A stretch of DNA of 20,505 nt from Nitrospinota bacterium (GCA_016234205.1 JACRGN010000315.1:1-20505), one strand, 5' to 3'; shown: positions 6,826 through 14,196, counted from the first letter of the stretch. Made by a program: numbers and translations. Notes: generated by a model from the letters alone, not told the origin.

Positions 6826-6897
6826 AAGATTTTAGATTTATGATTTACGAATTACGATTTAAAATCCTAAATCCTAAATCGCAAATCGTAAATTATT
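6826..6897. repeat. Periodic palindrome between ribD and ribE (7-bp unit)
   Basis: Read on the plus strand, about four units close to GATTTAC are followed without a gap by about four units close to AATCCTA/AATCGTA, all at exact 7-bp spacing, so the second half complements the first. It fills the whole 70-bp space between the ribE start (6822) and the ribD stop (6893), including the stop codon itself. Confidence 0.7.
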
Positions 6898-8002
6898 TCA
6901 GGTATCCCTCAACAACAATATCATTTCCACACCTATCCAGAGTTACATCGCGAATATTCAGAGAATCACTTAATTTATCAACACACTTTCCACCAACAAC
7001 AGGAACGCTGTCCTTACCTCCAATTATTTTTGGTGCAACAAAGAATATTACCTTATCAATTATGCCTGACTCCAGTGCGGCAGAATTAAGTTCTGAGCCG
7101 CCCTCTATCATTACACTCGTAATCTCCATTTTGCCCAGTTCTTTCATCAAATTTGGCAGATTAATCCTTTTATTGTCTTCCTCTATCTCTATAATATTAA
7201 TCCCTTTTTCTCTCAGTATATCTGCCCTTTTTGCGTCTGCCTTCTTTGTTGCAGCAATTATGACTTTTGATTTTTGTGATTTGCTGGAGGCAGATGCAGA
7301 TTTAACAATATTGGAATCCAGCGGAATCCTTAACTGGCTGTCAACAATTATACGAATAGGGTTTTTCACATTGCCTCTTTTTAAACTTACTGTGAGGTTT
7401 GGATTATCCTGTAAGACGGTCCCTATACCAACCATTACTGCATCTACTTCATCTCTTAAATTGTGGACACGCTCCCTTGAAGGTTCGGATGTTATCCATT
7501 TGGATTCTCTTTTACAGGTTGCAATCTTTCCGTCAAGGCTCATTGCAACCTTTAAGAGGACAAATGGTTTTTTTGATGTGATATATTTTATATAGACCTC
7601 GTTGAGCCTCTTGCATTCTTTCTCCAATAAGCCTGTAGATACCTGAATCCCTGCTCCATTCAGTTCATCTATGCCTTTACCTGAGACTATGGGGTTGGGG
7701 TCAACCATCCCGATAACAATTTTTTTTATTCCGCTCTTTATAATGGTTTTTGTGCATGGGGGTGTCCTTCCCTGATGACAGCACGGTTCAAGGGTTACAT
7801 ACATTATTCCGTCTTTTGCATTTTTACCTGCTGCATTAATTGCATTAACTTCAGCATGCGGTGTCCCTGCCTTTTTATGATAGCCTTCTCCGACAATCTT
7901 GCCCCCCTTTATAATTACAGCCCCTACCATTGGGTTGGGACTCGTTCTCCCCTTTGCCGTCAGGGCTAAATCAATAGCCCTTTTCATGTATTTTTCAATC
8001 AT
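6893..8002 (-). CDS. ribD: Bifunctional riboflavin deaminase/reductase RibD
   Basis: A 369-residue two-domain enzyme for the second and third steps after GTP opening. The N-terminal zinc deaminase (about 1-145) shows H49-A-E and 'EPCCHQGRTPPC' with C74 and C83, the same spacing as in Bacillus RibG. The C-terminal NADPH-dependent reductase (about 146-369) has 'KPFVLLKVAMSLDGKIAT' and 'SVMIEGGSELNSAAL'. The start at 8002 (MIEKYMKRAIDLAL) is preferred over an upstream in-frame GTG at 8032, because the extra ten codons would be read from the palindrome at 8012-8104 and do not belong to the family. No clear ribosome site precedes either start. It follows lpxI in the same direction. Confidence 0.95.
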   Translation of the reverse strand: MIEKYMKRAIDLALTAKGRTSPNPMVGAVIIKGGKIVGEGYHKKAGTPHAEVNAINAAGKNAKDGIMYVTLEPCCHQGRTPPCTKTIIKSGIKKIVIGMVDPNPIVSGKGIDELNGAGIQVSTGLLEKECKRLNEVYIKYITSKKPFVLLKVAMSLDGKIATCKRESKWITSEPSRERVHNLRDEVDAVMVGIGTVLQDNPNLTVSLKRGNVKNPIRIIVDSQLRIPLDSNIVKSASASSKSQKSKVIIAATKKADAKRADILREKGINIIEIEEDNKRINLPNLMKELGKMEITSVMIEGGSELNSAALESGIIDKVIFFVAPKIIGGKDSVPVVGGKCVDKLSDSLNIRDVTLDRCGNDIVVEGYLK

Positions 8003-8011
8003 AGGAATTAT

Positions 8012-8104
8012 AAAAATCTGCCACAGAGGCACGGAGACACAGAGTTAAAAAAACAAAAATATTTTCTCTGCGCCTCTGTGTCTCTGTGGCTAATCAGATT
8101 TTTT
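8012..8104. repeat. Periodic palindrome between lpxI and ribD (8-bp unit)
   Basis: The outer arms AAAATCTG and CAGATTTT (about 8013-8020 and 8096-8103) enclose inner arms of about three 8-bp units each. The left arm (8021-8045) is built of units close to CACAGAGG, the right arm (8065-8089) of units close to CTCTGTGT. The two 24-bp inner arms pair with a few mismatches. The element ends 2 bp from the lpxI stop and begins 10 bp from the ribD start. Similar CACAGAG-type elements are common between genes in metagenome-derived genomes (from memory, unsearched). Confidence 0.75.
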
Positions 8105-8105
8105 C

Positions 8106-8918
8106 TTAGACTGCCGTAATAGATACCCCATTATCCTCTGCCATCTTTATCACCTTATCAATGTCCACCACCATAGTTTTGTCTGCCTCTATTGCAAGGG
8201 CTGATGCCTTTCCGTTAATTATGTTTTCAATTGTCCTTATCCCTATTGTCGGGACATCAAATCTTGGGTCCTGTTTCGGTTTTGCCACCTTTACAATAAC
8301 AGCCCCCTCTTTACAAAGACTGCATCCCCTTTTGATTGCTTCATCAGTCCCTTCAATTGCCTCTACTGACAGAACTGCCTTGTCTTTTACAACCACAGTC
8401 TGGCCAATATCAAGCCCTGCAATCTCTTTCGCAATTTTAAAACCATATTCTATATCACTGCCTTCTCTCTTGTCAGGTTTGTATTTTGTCAGATGCCCTT
8501 TTGAAGGGAATAATCTTTTTAAAAATGATATCTGGTCTAAAACCCTCATCCCCTCTTTTTCCAATTCGTCTATTATGGCAAGCATGATTGTGTCATCATT
8601 TCTGTTTCTTATTTTGCCCAAAATCTTTATTGCCTTTAAATCAAACCTCAGATTCTGAAACAGAAGCCTCTTCTCTACCTTTCCAGCCATTGCTACATCC
8701 TTAACCCCTTCGCTTTTTAGAGACTTGAGTATCTTCCCTGCCTCTCCCACGCCATATTGATATACAACTGTTGAAAACGGTTTCAGCGATTTTGCCGATT
8801 CTTCTGTAAAGGCTACTGAGATTACATCCAGCCCTTTTGAGTTTGCCTCACTGGCAAGTAAAACTGGAAGGTCGCCGCTGCCTGCAATCAGCCCTAATCT
8901 TTTAATATTGTTTGTCAT
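8106..8918 (-). CDS. lpxI: UDP-2,3-diacylglucosamine pyrophosphatase LpxI
   Basis: A 270-residue member of the LpxI (DUF1009) family. It hydrolyses UDP-2,3-diacylglucosamine to lipid X, the fourth step of lipid A synthesis, in bacteria that lack LpxH. Family features include 'RLGLIAGSGDLPVLLASEA' at the N-terminus, 'VKDVAMAGKVEK', 'RNRNDDTIMLAIIDELE', 'GHLTKYKPDKRE', 'IEGTDEAIKRG' and 'DPRFDVPTIGIRTIENI'. The start at 8918 (MTNNIKRLGL) is preferred: the in-frame extension upstream to 8978 would be read from the REP-like hairpins at 8928-8978. It lies between the Gfo/Idh gene and ribD. Together with lpxA it shows that the organism makes lipid A. Confidence 0.92.
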   Translation of the reverse strand: MTNNIKRLGLIAGSGDLPVLLASEANSKGLDVISVAFTEESAKSLKPFSTVVYQYGVGEAGKILKSLKSEGVKDVAMAGKVEKRLLFQNLRFDLKAIKILGKIRNRNDDTIMLAIIDELEKEGMRVLDQISFLKRLFPSKGHLTKYKPDKREGSDIEYGFKIAKEIAGLDIGQTVVVKDKAVLSVEAIEGTDEAIKRGCSLCKEGAVIVKVAKPKQDPRFDVPTIGIRTIENIINGKASALAIEADKTMVVDIDKVIKMAEDNGVSITAV

Positions 8919-8927
8919 TATTTTTAA

Positions 8928-8978
8928 GGGTCTGTTCGGGGAACAGACCCTACTGTAGGGTGCGTTCTCCGAACGCAC
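8928..8978. repeat. Back-to-back GTAG-headed hairpins (REP-like)
   Basis: Hairpin 1 has a perfect 10-bp stem, GGGTCTGTTC/GAACAGACCC (8928-8937, 8941-8950), with loop GGG. Hairpin 2 has a perfect 8-bp stem, GTGCGTTC/GAACGCAC (8960-8967, 8971-8978), with loop TCC. Between them is CTAC-T-GTAG (8950-8958), so each hairpin carries GTAG at its foot, on opposite strands. The shared pattern GTAGGG then stem with GTTC/GAAC shows that both come from one family. It sits just upstream of lpxI. Confidence 0.65.
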
Positions 8979-9007
8979 TTATATCGTTGACAGGTTTAAA
9001 ACTACGA

Positions 9008-9109
9008 GTGCCGTTACAACTATTTACTTCCAGAGTTCAATCTAATTTTGTAAGGTAATTATACACAATTTCAAACTTTATACATTGGCATATCAAGTTG
9101 TAACGGCAC
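9008..9109. repeat. 14-bp perfect inverted repeat bounding a 102-bp AT-rich element
   Basis: GTGCCGTTACAACT at 9008-9021 is repeated exactly as its complement at 9096-9109, with 74 AT-rich bases between. The right end is 7 bp from the Gfo/Idh stop codon. It could be a miniature inverted-repeat element, a long hairpin in the operon transcript, or a regulatory pair of sites. A minus-strand TATAAT (about 9050-9055) lies inside, without a convincing -35, so a promoter for lpxI is possible but weak. Confidence 0.6.
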
Positions 9110-9115
9110 GAGCTA

Positions 9116-10078
9116 TTAATTTATCTGTTTCTTAAATCTATCTAATACCTCAAGGGCAATCTGGAGGGAATATATCTCTTCATCTACAGGAACCATTCTT
9201 ACCACACCATTGGTAGCACAATCAATGAGATGGTTTAACTCAAGTTTTAACGGATTATCTCTATGAACGAATATCCTCTCAGTAAATGACTCCTGTTTAT
9301 AGCGGAGCTCCTGTCTTGTGAGAAAATGCTCGGAAGATGCCTGTCTGTGGATATGTATATCCTGATTTGAATAATCAAGGAATATATATTTATCCTTCTG
9401 TGTTATGGCGAGTGTCCTGATTTTGTGCTGGGTTACCCTGCTCGCAGTTATGTTTGCAATACATCCGTTTTCAAATTCCATCTGAACATTGCAGAGGTCG
9501 TCCTTATCAGAAAAAATGGAATTGCCGACTACATTTAACCGTTTTACCTTTGAGTTTACAAGACTGAGAATAATATCTATGTCATGTATCATGAGGTCCA
9601 TCACAACGCCGTCATCCTGAATTCTTGAGTCATAAGGTCCAAGCCTCCTGCACTCTATAAAAAGCGTGCTGTCAACAACCTTTTTTAATTCGTGAACAGC
9701 ACCGTTAAATCTCTCCACATGTCCGACATGGAGTGTTAACCCTTTTCTCTCTGCAATCTCAAATAGCTCCCTTGCCTCTTTAAGGCTTTTTGTCATAGGT
9801 TTTTCTACGAGGACATGAATGCCAGCCATAAGAAAGTCTTTTGTGGTTTTATAATGCTGAGATGTAGGGACGGCAATACTTACCACATCAACCTTGCCAA
9901 ACAGTTCTTTATAATCCTTATAGAAGGTAGTATTATATTTTTCCGCAATCTCATTACCTTTTATCTCGTTAAGGTCTGATACGCCTACCAATTTGACATT
10001 TGGTATCTCAGAATATACCCCCACATGGTAACGTCCCATGTGTCCCACACCAACTACACCCGCCCTTACCTTTTTCAT
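9116..10078 (-). CDS. Gfo/Idh/MocA-family dehydrogenase, possible UDP-GlcNAc 3-dehydrogenase (GnnA)
   Basis: A 320-residue NAD(P)-dependent sugar dehydrogenase. It has an N-terminal Rossmann fold (VGVGHMG near residue 9), the family EKP signature (VLVEKPM, near residue 90) and 'HVGHVERFN', and the substrate-side motif 'VMDLMIHDIDIIL' with the catalytic-type His. A member of this family placed next to lpxA and lpxI is often GnnA, which oxidises UDP-GlcNAc at C3 so that GnnB can add an amino group, giving amide-linked lipid A. No gnnB is present in the window, so this is context only. The remnant of a second lpxA 3' end lies just upstream, indicating that this gene once directly followed lpxA. 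The ribosome site is weak. Confidence 0.8.
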   Translation of the reverse strand: MKKVRAGVVGVGHMGRYHVGVYSEIPNVKLVGVSDLNEIKGNEIAEKYNTTFYKDYKELFGKVDVVSIAVPTSQHYKTTKDFLMAGIHVLVEKPMTKSLKEARELFEIAERKGLTLHVGHVERFNGAVHELKKVVDSTLFIECRRLGPYDSRIQDDGVVMDLMIHDIDIILSLVNSKVKRLNVVGNSIFSDKDDLCNVQMEFENGCIANITASRVTQHKIRTLAITQKDKYIFLDYSNQDIHIHRQASSEHFLTRQELRYKQESFTERIFVHRDNPLKLELNHLIDCATNGVVRMVPVDEEIYSLQIALEVLDRFKKQIN

Positions 10079-10086
10079 AATTATTA

Positions 10087-10147
10087 AGCAATGAGCAACG
10101 AGCGACGAGCAATGAGAAAAAACTCATTACTCATTGCTCATTGCTTT
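10087..10147. repeat. Periodic palindrome upstream of the Gfo/Idh gene (7-bp unit)
   Basis: The left arm (10087-10116) is four units close to AGCAATG/AGCGACG at 7-bp spacing. After a short A-run the right arm (10122-10147) has three to four units close to CTCATTG. The arms pair over about 26 bp. It occupies the space between the displaced lpxA stop codon (10148) and the dehydrogenase start (10078). Confidence 0.75.
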
Positions 10148-10316
10148 TTATTTTATAACCCCCCTCTGGGATTTTTCTATAAATTCTATCAGGTGCGTAA
10201 TCTCTTCTCCCTGCTTTATCTCTTTCTTTATACTTTGCTGCCAAGTGTGAATATTTGGTCTGTAAGAAACTTAAATCCAAACCTCATCTCTTCTTCTGTC
10301 CGCTTCTGAGGGATAT
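10148..10316 (-). pseudogene. lpxA: Displaced lpxA 3' fragment
   Basis: The last 28 codons read SIKKEIKQGEEITHLIEFIE then KSQRGVIK and a stop; 23 of 28 residues match the C-terminus of the intact lpxA at 16840. Upstream, in a different frame, 'IPQKRTEEEMRFGFKFL' aligns with 'IPPKARDNLKKAFKML' of intact LpxA, so a single-base deletion has broken the frame. Homology stops where the RAYT element begins at 10317. The first 36 bp (10148-10183) are identical to 16840-16875; the rest has diverged. It has no start and cannot encode LpxA. Confidence 0.85.
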
Positions 10317-11244
10317 GGGGTCAGGTCTTGAAATATCAGTTTTTATTCTCCCGCTCCTTTAAGACTTTACTTATAGTAGTATAATGAATTCTTAAACAAT
10401 CGGCAATCTCTTTCAATGTGTATCCGAATTTTAAATGTGCTATACGAATATTTGTGTTTCTTATTTCCTTGTTTCTTCCTTCAACTTCCTTAAATATCTC
10501 TGCCAATGACGGTCTGCCTAAGTATCTCTGATGTCTGGGTATCTCTTTTATTTTTTCTTTATCGGCTAACAATTCCTTGAATTTCTCGGTAAATCCATCT
10601 TCTCCCAGCAATATCTGCCCTTGAATATCTTCCCACGGCGACCCTTTTTGTATCCCTTCCATCACAAATTCTTTATACCTTTTTTGTGCAGCTTTCCTTT
10701 CGCTTCCAAACTGACCCAAAATCCAATCTACTTTGAGGAATTTAGAGTCTTTCTTTAATCCACAGGTCGCTGCATAGCTGCTCCATTTCCAGTTTTCAGG
10801 TTTTTCTATTATTTTTGCTCTTACAGGATTTAGCACTACATAACGGCAAAGTTCAAGAAGGTGATTCTCTTTCTGAACCAGAATTGCTTTGTATCTTCCT
10901 TGAAATAGATGTCCCGGTTTCCTGTGCCTGCGGTTATATGCCTGAGTATAGATGCCGTTAAGCTGCCTCATCCCCATGGAAAGATTGGCATCAGGAGTTT
11001 CAATAAGAAGGTGATAATGATTATTCATCAGGCAATAGGCATGGCATAACCAATTGTATCTCTTAATTACCGAATCCAAGACTTCAAGGAATTTCTCCTT
11101 ATCAGAGTCATCGGTGAATATTTTACCCCTTCCATCGCCTCGTGAAGTTACATGGTATACTGCTTCAGGATATTCTATTCTTAAAGGTCTACTCATTTAC
11201 CATTACTTTAGCAGACTATTTCTTATATTTCAAGATCTGACCCC
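10317..11244 (-). mobile_element. RAYT/IS200-like element with 20-bp inverted ends
   Basis: The transposase gene is enclosed by GGGGTCAGGTCTTGAAATAT at 10317-10336 and its complement with one mismatch at 11225-11244. The element is 928 bp. On one side it abuts the lpxA remnant and on the other the truncated IS1182 gene, whose missing half is not found across the element, so a deletion occurred with or after insertion. The left repeat overlaps the transposase stop codon by one base. Confidence 0.75.
10336..11196 (-). CDS. REP-associated tyrosine transposase (RAYT, Y1_Tnp family)
   Basis: A 286-residue single-strand transposase. It begins MSRPLRIEYPEAVYHVTSRG. The HUH motif is visible as H60-Y-H62 in 'CLMNNHYHLLIETP', then 'GHLFQGRYKAILV' and 'LLELCRYVVLNPVRA', where Y119 is the likely nucleophile. 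After the Y1 domain (about 1-125) comes a basic linker and a C-terminal HTH of DnaA/sigma-like type ('GYTLKEIADCLRIHYTTISKVLK', about 257-279). RAYTs cut REP hairpins next to a GTRG tetranucleotide, and GTAG-headed hairpins occur in this window. The gene looks intact. Its ribosome site is weak. Confidence 0.9.
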   Translation of the reverse strand: MSRPLRIEYPEAVYHVTSRGDGRGKIFTDDSDKEKFLEVLDSVIKRYNWLCHAYCLMNNHYHLLIETPDANLSMGMRQLNGIYTQAYNRRHRKPGHLFQGRYKAILVQKENHLLELCRYVVLNPVRAKIIEKPENWKWSSYAATCGLKKDSKFLKVDWILGQFGSERKAAQKRYKEFVMEGIQKGSPWEDIQGQILLGEDGFTEKFKELLADKEKIKEIPRHQRYLGRPSLAEIFKEVEGRNKEIRNTNIRIAHLKFGYTLKEIADCLRIHYTTISKVLKERENKN

Positions 11245-11724
11245 AAGTTTCACCGTGTGCAACCATTCATTATTAATGGAGCCGTTTGCCCTGAACTTGC
11301 TGCCGTCAATAAATAAGGTGTTGCCCTCTATGAGGTCAAGTTTTATACACAGTCTTACGCACTGTTTGAGGATGTTTTTAATAGCTCCTTTATATTCACT
11401 GCGAAATCGGGCTATTGTCCGGTAATCGGGTTTTAATCCAGACATCAACCACTGAAACGATAGATTATGATGGCAAGCCCTTTCTAACCTTCGGGAACTA
11501 CGATTGCCATAGGAATAACCGTACGTGAACAGCTTTAACATTGATTTAGGATGATATTCATGGGCGCCTGCTTTGTAAGGCTGGACGGGAATCCCTAATT
11601 CCTGAAGATCAATGGCATCTACAAATGCATCGTATACTCTTACTGGATCTTCAGAACCAATGTATTCATCTATCGTTGGAGGAAGAAAGGTCATTTGCTT
11701 TCTATCTCCTATTTTATATGACAT
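11245..11724 (-). pseudogene. IS1182-family transposase, N-terminal fragment
   Basis: The first ~160 codons of a transposase of the DUF772/IS1182 type: 'QMTFLPPTIDEYIGSEDPVRVYDAFVDAID', 'YHPKSMLKLFTYGYSYGNRSSRRLE', 'LMSGLKPDYRTIARFR' and 'LFIDGSKFRANGSINNEW'. The ATG at 11724 is chosen because AAGGAGG lies 6 bases before it. Full-length members are 450-550 residues. This one is cut at 11244 by the RAYT element end, and the remaining reading frame ends at once (stop at 11230). The catalytic core, apart from the first DGS-type Asp, is missing, so it is dead. Confidence 0.85.
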
Positions 11725-11859
11725 GGTATACCTCCTTGAGGACACTGAAAATATTTGATTGTAAGGAGATTATACTTTAATATTATTTTTCTTTCATTTA
11801 TTAATGCTCGCTATAAACATATTTTTCCATTTGACCCAGTCTGAAAGCGTGGGAACGGT

Positions 11860-14019
11860 TTATTTTTTTCGCAATTTAAAATGAAGAATTGATCTCCTTA
11901 GTGCCCTTTCTGATTCCCAATAATATGGCGGTTTAAATAAGGTAATAGGTTCAGGAATCGTATGGTACGATGTAATTATCTCGTATCCGTTCATTTCAGC
12001 AATTGAAATTATCTGCTGAATGACGATTTCTTTATGTGTGATAAAAGGCGAATTTCTTCCTGTATAAGAACAATCAGGAAGGCATAATACAAGCTGACCT
12101 TCATTTTTTAAAGACCCAATCATTGCTTTTAGCGATTGATCATATAACTTAGCGAGACTTTCTATATCTTCATTAGTATTAAAACCGTAGGGTGGATCAG
12201 TAATAATCACATCAAAACTGTTTTGCTTAAGTTCAACAGTTGCATCTCGTATGGTAATTGTTTTATCTATAAAATCGTCATTGTTCTTTTCATTTAAAAT
12301 TGTATAATTAAATGAACACACATTTGAATAACTCCCTAAAAAAATACTCATACTTTTTCGTTTACTAACTTCACCTTGCCCTGCCTCCTTGCGCAATTTA
12401 ATATAGCTTATAATTTGCAACAATATTTTCTTGGTTTCATTTAAAAAAGCAGGAGTCCAGTCATTTTTAACTGATCTTTCAAATTCAGCATTGTGACGCA
12501 ATACAGTTCTTATCTGGATATAGAAAAGAATCCTATGGAAGATATCCTTTGATAGCAATTCTTCAATATTTTCTGTGCTAAAAGAAACAGAATCGGATTT
12601 ACTCGATGTTAGTATTTTATCAAGAATTTCTAATGCCCATTGATAAGCCTTTTGTAAATCCGTTCCTTCATATATTTTTCTTGGAGTTTGCAGGGCAGCG
12701 CCAGGGTCATTTGCAAAGTTACTCAGTTTATTTCCAATATTTTCTAATTCCTTCAAAGGTAGGCAAAAAAAATCGATATTATCCTTAGTTAATATTTTTG
12801 CCACCTTATCAATATCACTAGAATAAGGAATAACATTATTATACTTAAGCAGCTCCAGCCATATTGTTCCTGCTCCTCCAAAAGGATCGTGTATTTCAAT
12901 CTTTTCTTGTATGGGACAGTTTGAAACAGAAATGTTTATCATTGCACCTGCTAATGTGTGGGGAATAGTAGTATGCGATATCCACGCCGGTTTATTTTCA
13001 TCATAAATATGAAATGGATTTTGATTTATGAACTGCTGTTCATAACAAATATAATATTTTTTCTGATCAGGAATGTTGATATTATTCGTTATGGCTCTAT
13101 CAATAATTAACCACAAGGTTTTTTCTTTCAGCACATCTTCATTTGCTCTAATTGCTTTATGTTGTTTTCTGTAATCGCCAGGGTCTGATATTCGCATATA
13201 ATCCTTATATTTAATTTTAAGATCATTTAAAACACTAACTAACCGGTCATTCCCCATATAATATTTCTCAACAAATATCTTGACATCATCAAGTCCATCC
13301 CTCAAATCGCTTGCAAGCGCTCTATCATATTGTGTAAAATCTTCATGGGCATACACAGCAAAAAAATAACGTTTATTTGGAGGAGGGGGATTTTGTTTTA
13401 AGTACAAATCTAAAGCTTCATAAAAATGCTCTTTTTGGGCTTTATTTACATTCCTAATAAAGATATTACGCCCACACGAATGAATGTAGCCTGAATAAAA
13501 GCAAACTGAGGCAAGATTGATGCTTATATGTGGCGGAAGAAAGAGCGAACAAGAGCCGTAAAAGCTATCGGTTAAAATGGTTTTTTCAAGCAAAGATGAA
13601 TAGATATTAAATAAATTTCTATAATAGGATAATGAATCCTTAAATTTCGGATAAAATGACCTTAAAACTTCTCTTATGGAATTATTAAATTCTTGAACCC
13701 CAAGAATTTGTAGATTATCCATTGGGATATTTGTTTCTAAATTGTAAGTGTGTCTTCGTAAAAGAGCTATCAGTTCAGCATATTGGATATTCGTTATTTT
13801 TAAATTTTTTTTAAAAAGAAAATAATATGCCGAACCAAATTCTTTAAACCATTTTATAAAGAATATTCGAGCAATTCCATTAACGATAGTATCTTCCCTA
13901 AAATCTTCTGAAGTCTTTATTATATCTTTTTCAAGCTCTTTTAATGTTTCAGTAATAACTTTATCTAATATTTTTTGGTAGCACATAAACAATATCAAAT
14001 TATTTAGTCTTTCTCCCAT
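11860..14019 (-). CDS. UPF0020/Trm11-like SAM-dependent methyltransferase with novel N-terminal region
   Basis: A 719-residue protein. Residues 345-390 ('PAWISHTTIPHTLAGAMI' then 'HDPFGGAGTIWLEL') match the THUMP-type/UPF0020 methyltransferase entry: a Pro-x-x-Leu-Ala stretch followed by SAM motif I. Motif II is probably 'SSDID' at 400-404, and the catalytic DPPYG stands at 608-612 in 'FDVIITDPPYGFN'. In tRNA/rRNA members motifs I and IV are roughly 60-80 residues apart; here about 220 residues intervene, so an all-helical insertion lies inside the catalytic domain. The first ~340 residues match nothing I know, including 'YFFAVYAHEDFTQYDRALASDLRDG'. DNA N6-adenine or N4-cytosine, or RNA guanine-N2, are all possible targets. 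The DNA is visibly more AT-rich than its neighbours, supporting transfer. No endonuclease is adjacent. Confidence 0.7.
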   Translation of the reverse strand: MGERLNNLILFMCYQKILDKVITETLKELEKDIIKTSEDFREDTIVNGIARIFFIKWFKEFGSAYYFLFKKNLKITNIQYAELIALLRRHTYNLETNIPMDNLQILGVQEFNNSIREVLRSFYPKFKDSLSYYRNLFNIYSSLLEKTILTDSFYGSCSLFLPPHISINLASVCFYSGYIHSCGRNIFIRNVNKAQKEHFYEALDLYLKQNPPPPNKRYFFAVYAHEDFTQYDRALASDLRDGLDDVKIFVEKYYMGNDRLVSVLNDLKIKYKDYMRISDPGDYRKQHKAIRANEDVLKEKTLWLIIDRAITNNINIPDQKKYYICYEQQFINQNPFHIYDENKPAWISHTTIPHTLAGAMINISVSNCPIQEKIEIHDPFGGAGTIWLELLKYNNVIPYSSDIDKVAKILTKDNIDFFCLPLKELENIGNKLSNFANDPGAALQTPRKIYEGTDLQKAYQWALEILDKILTSSKSDSVSFSTENIEELLSKDIFHRILFYIQIRTVLRHNAEFERSVKNDWTPAFLNETKKILLQIISYIKLRKEAGQGEVSKRKSMSIFLGSYSNVCSFNYTILNEKNNDDFIDKTITIRDATVELKQNSFDVIITDPPYGFNTNEDIESLAKLYDQSLKAMIGSLKNEGQLVLCLPDCSYTGRNSPFITHKEIVIQQIISIAEMNGYEIITSYHTIPEPITLFKPPYYWESERALRRSILHFKLRKK

Positions 14020-14031
14020 TGATTCAACTTA

Positions 14032-14059
14032 CTGAACATAATAACCTGAACATAATAAA
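14032..14059. repeat. 14-bp tandem repeat upstream of the methyltransferase
   Basis: CTGAACATAATAAC is followed at once by a second copy with one change. The pair lies 12 bp upstream of the methyltransferase start and could be an operator or a chance duplication. Confidence 0.5.
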
Positions 14060-14133
14060 CTTGACTTATTTAAAAAAGGCACTATTACGCAACAAACCTT
14101 GGGATATTTTCATACATCATACATCCCCATCGT

Positions 14134-14157
14134 GTAATGCCAACATTTATAGTCGGC
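14134..14157. repeat. Third copy of REP-like hairpin (GTAA-headed)
   Basis: GTAAT is followed by GCCAAC-ATTTATA-GTCGGC (14139-14157). Compared with the hairpin at 3346-3369 read on its minus strand (GTAGC, GCCAACC, TTTAT, GGTCGGC), 20 of 24 positions agree. Same family at a second, distant site. Confidence 0.55.
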
Positions 14158-14158
14158 A

Positions 14159-14190
14159 TTTCATTACCACGCAGGAACGTGGAAATGAAA
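14159..14190. terminator. Hairpin downstream of the caspase/FGE gene
   Basis: TTTCATT (14159-14165) pairs with AATGAAA (14184-14190) and CCACG with CGTGG inside it, around a 6-base loop. It lies a few bases after the stop of the caspase/FGE gene. It lacks a proper U-run, so it may be a terminator, an mRNA-protecting hairpin or part of the adjacent REP-like unit. Confidence 0.35.
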
Positions 14191-14196
14191 AAATAG

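Noticed and set aside
8003..8032. Upstream GTG start giving ribD ten extra residues
   Set aside because: The extension is read from the palindrome and the family N-terminus begins at the ATG at 8002.
8033..8105. FMN riboswitch ahead of ribD
   Set aside because: The gap holds only the 8-bp-period palindrome; none of the conserved RFN-element segments were seen.
8919..8978. Upstream start giving lpxI twenty extra residues
   Set aside because: The extra codons are read from the GTAG hairpins; the family begins at MTNNIKRLGLIAGSG.
10091..10309. 72-codon plus-strand frame upstream of the dehydrogenase
   Set aside because: It is the reverse complement of the lpxA remnant and the 7-bp palindrome.
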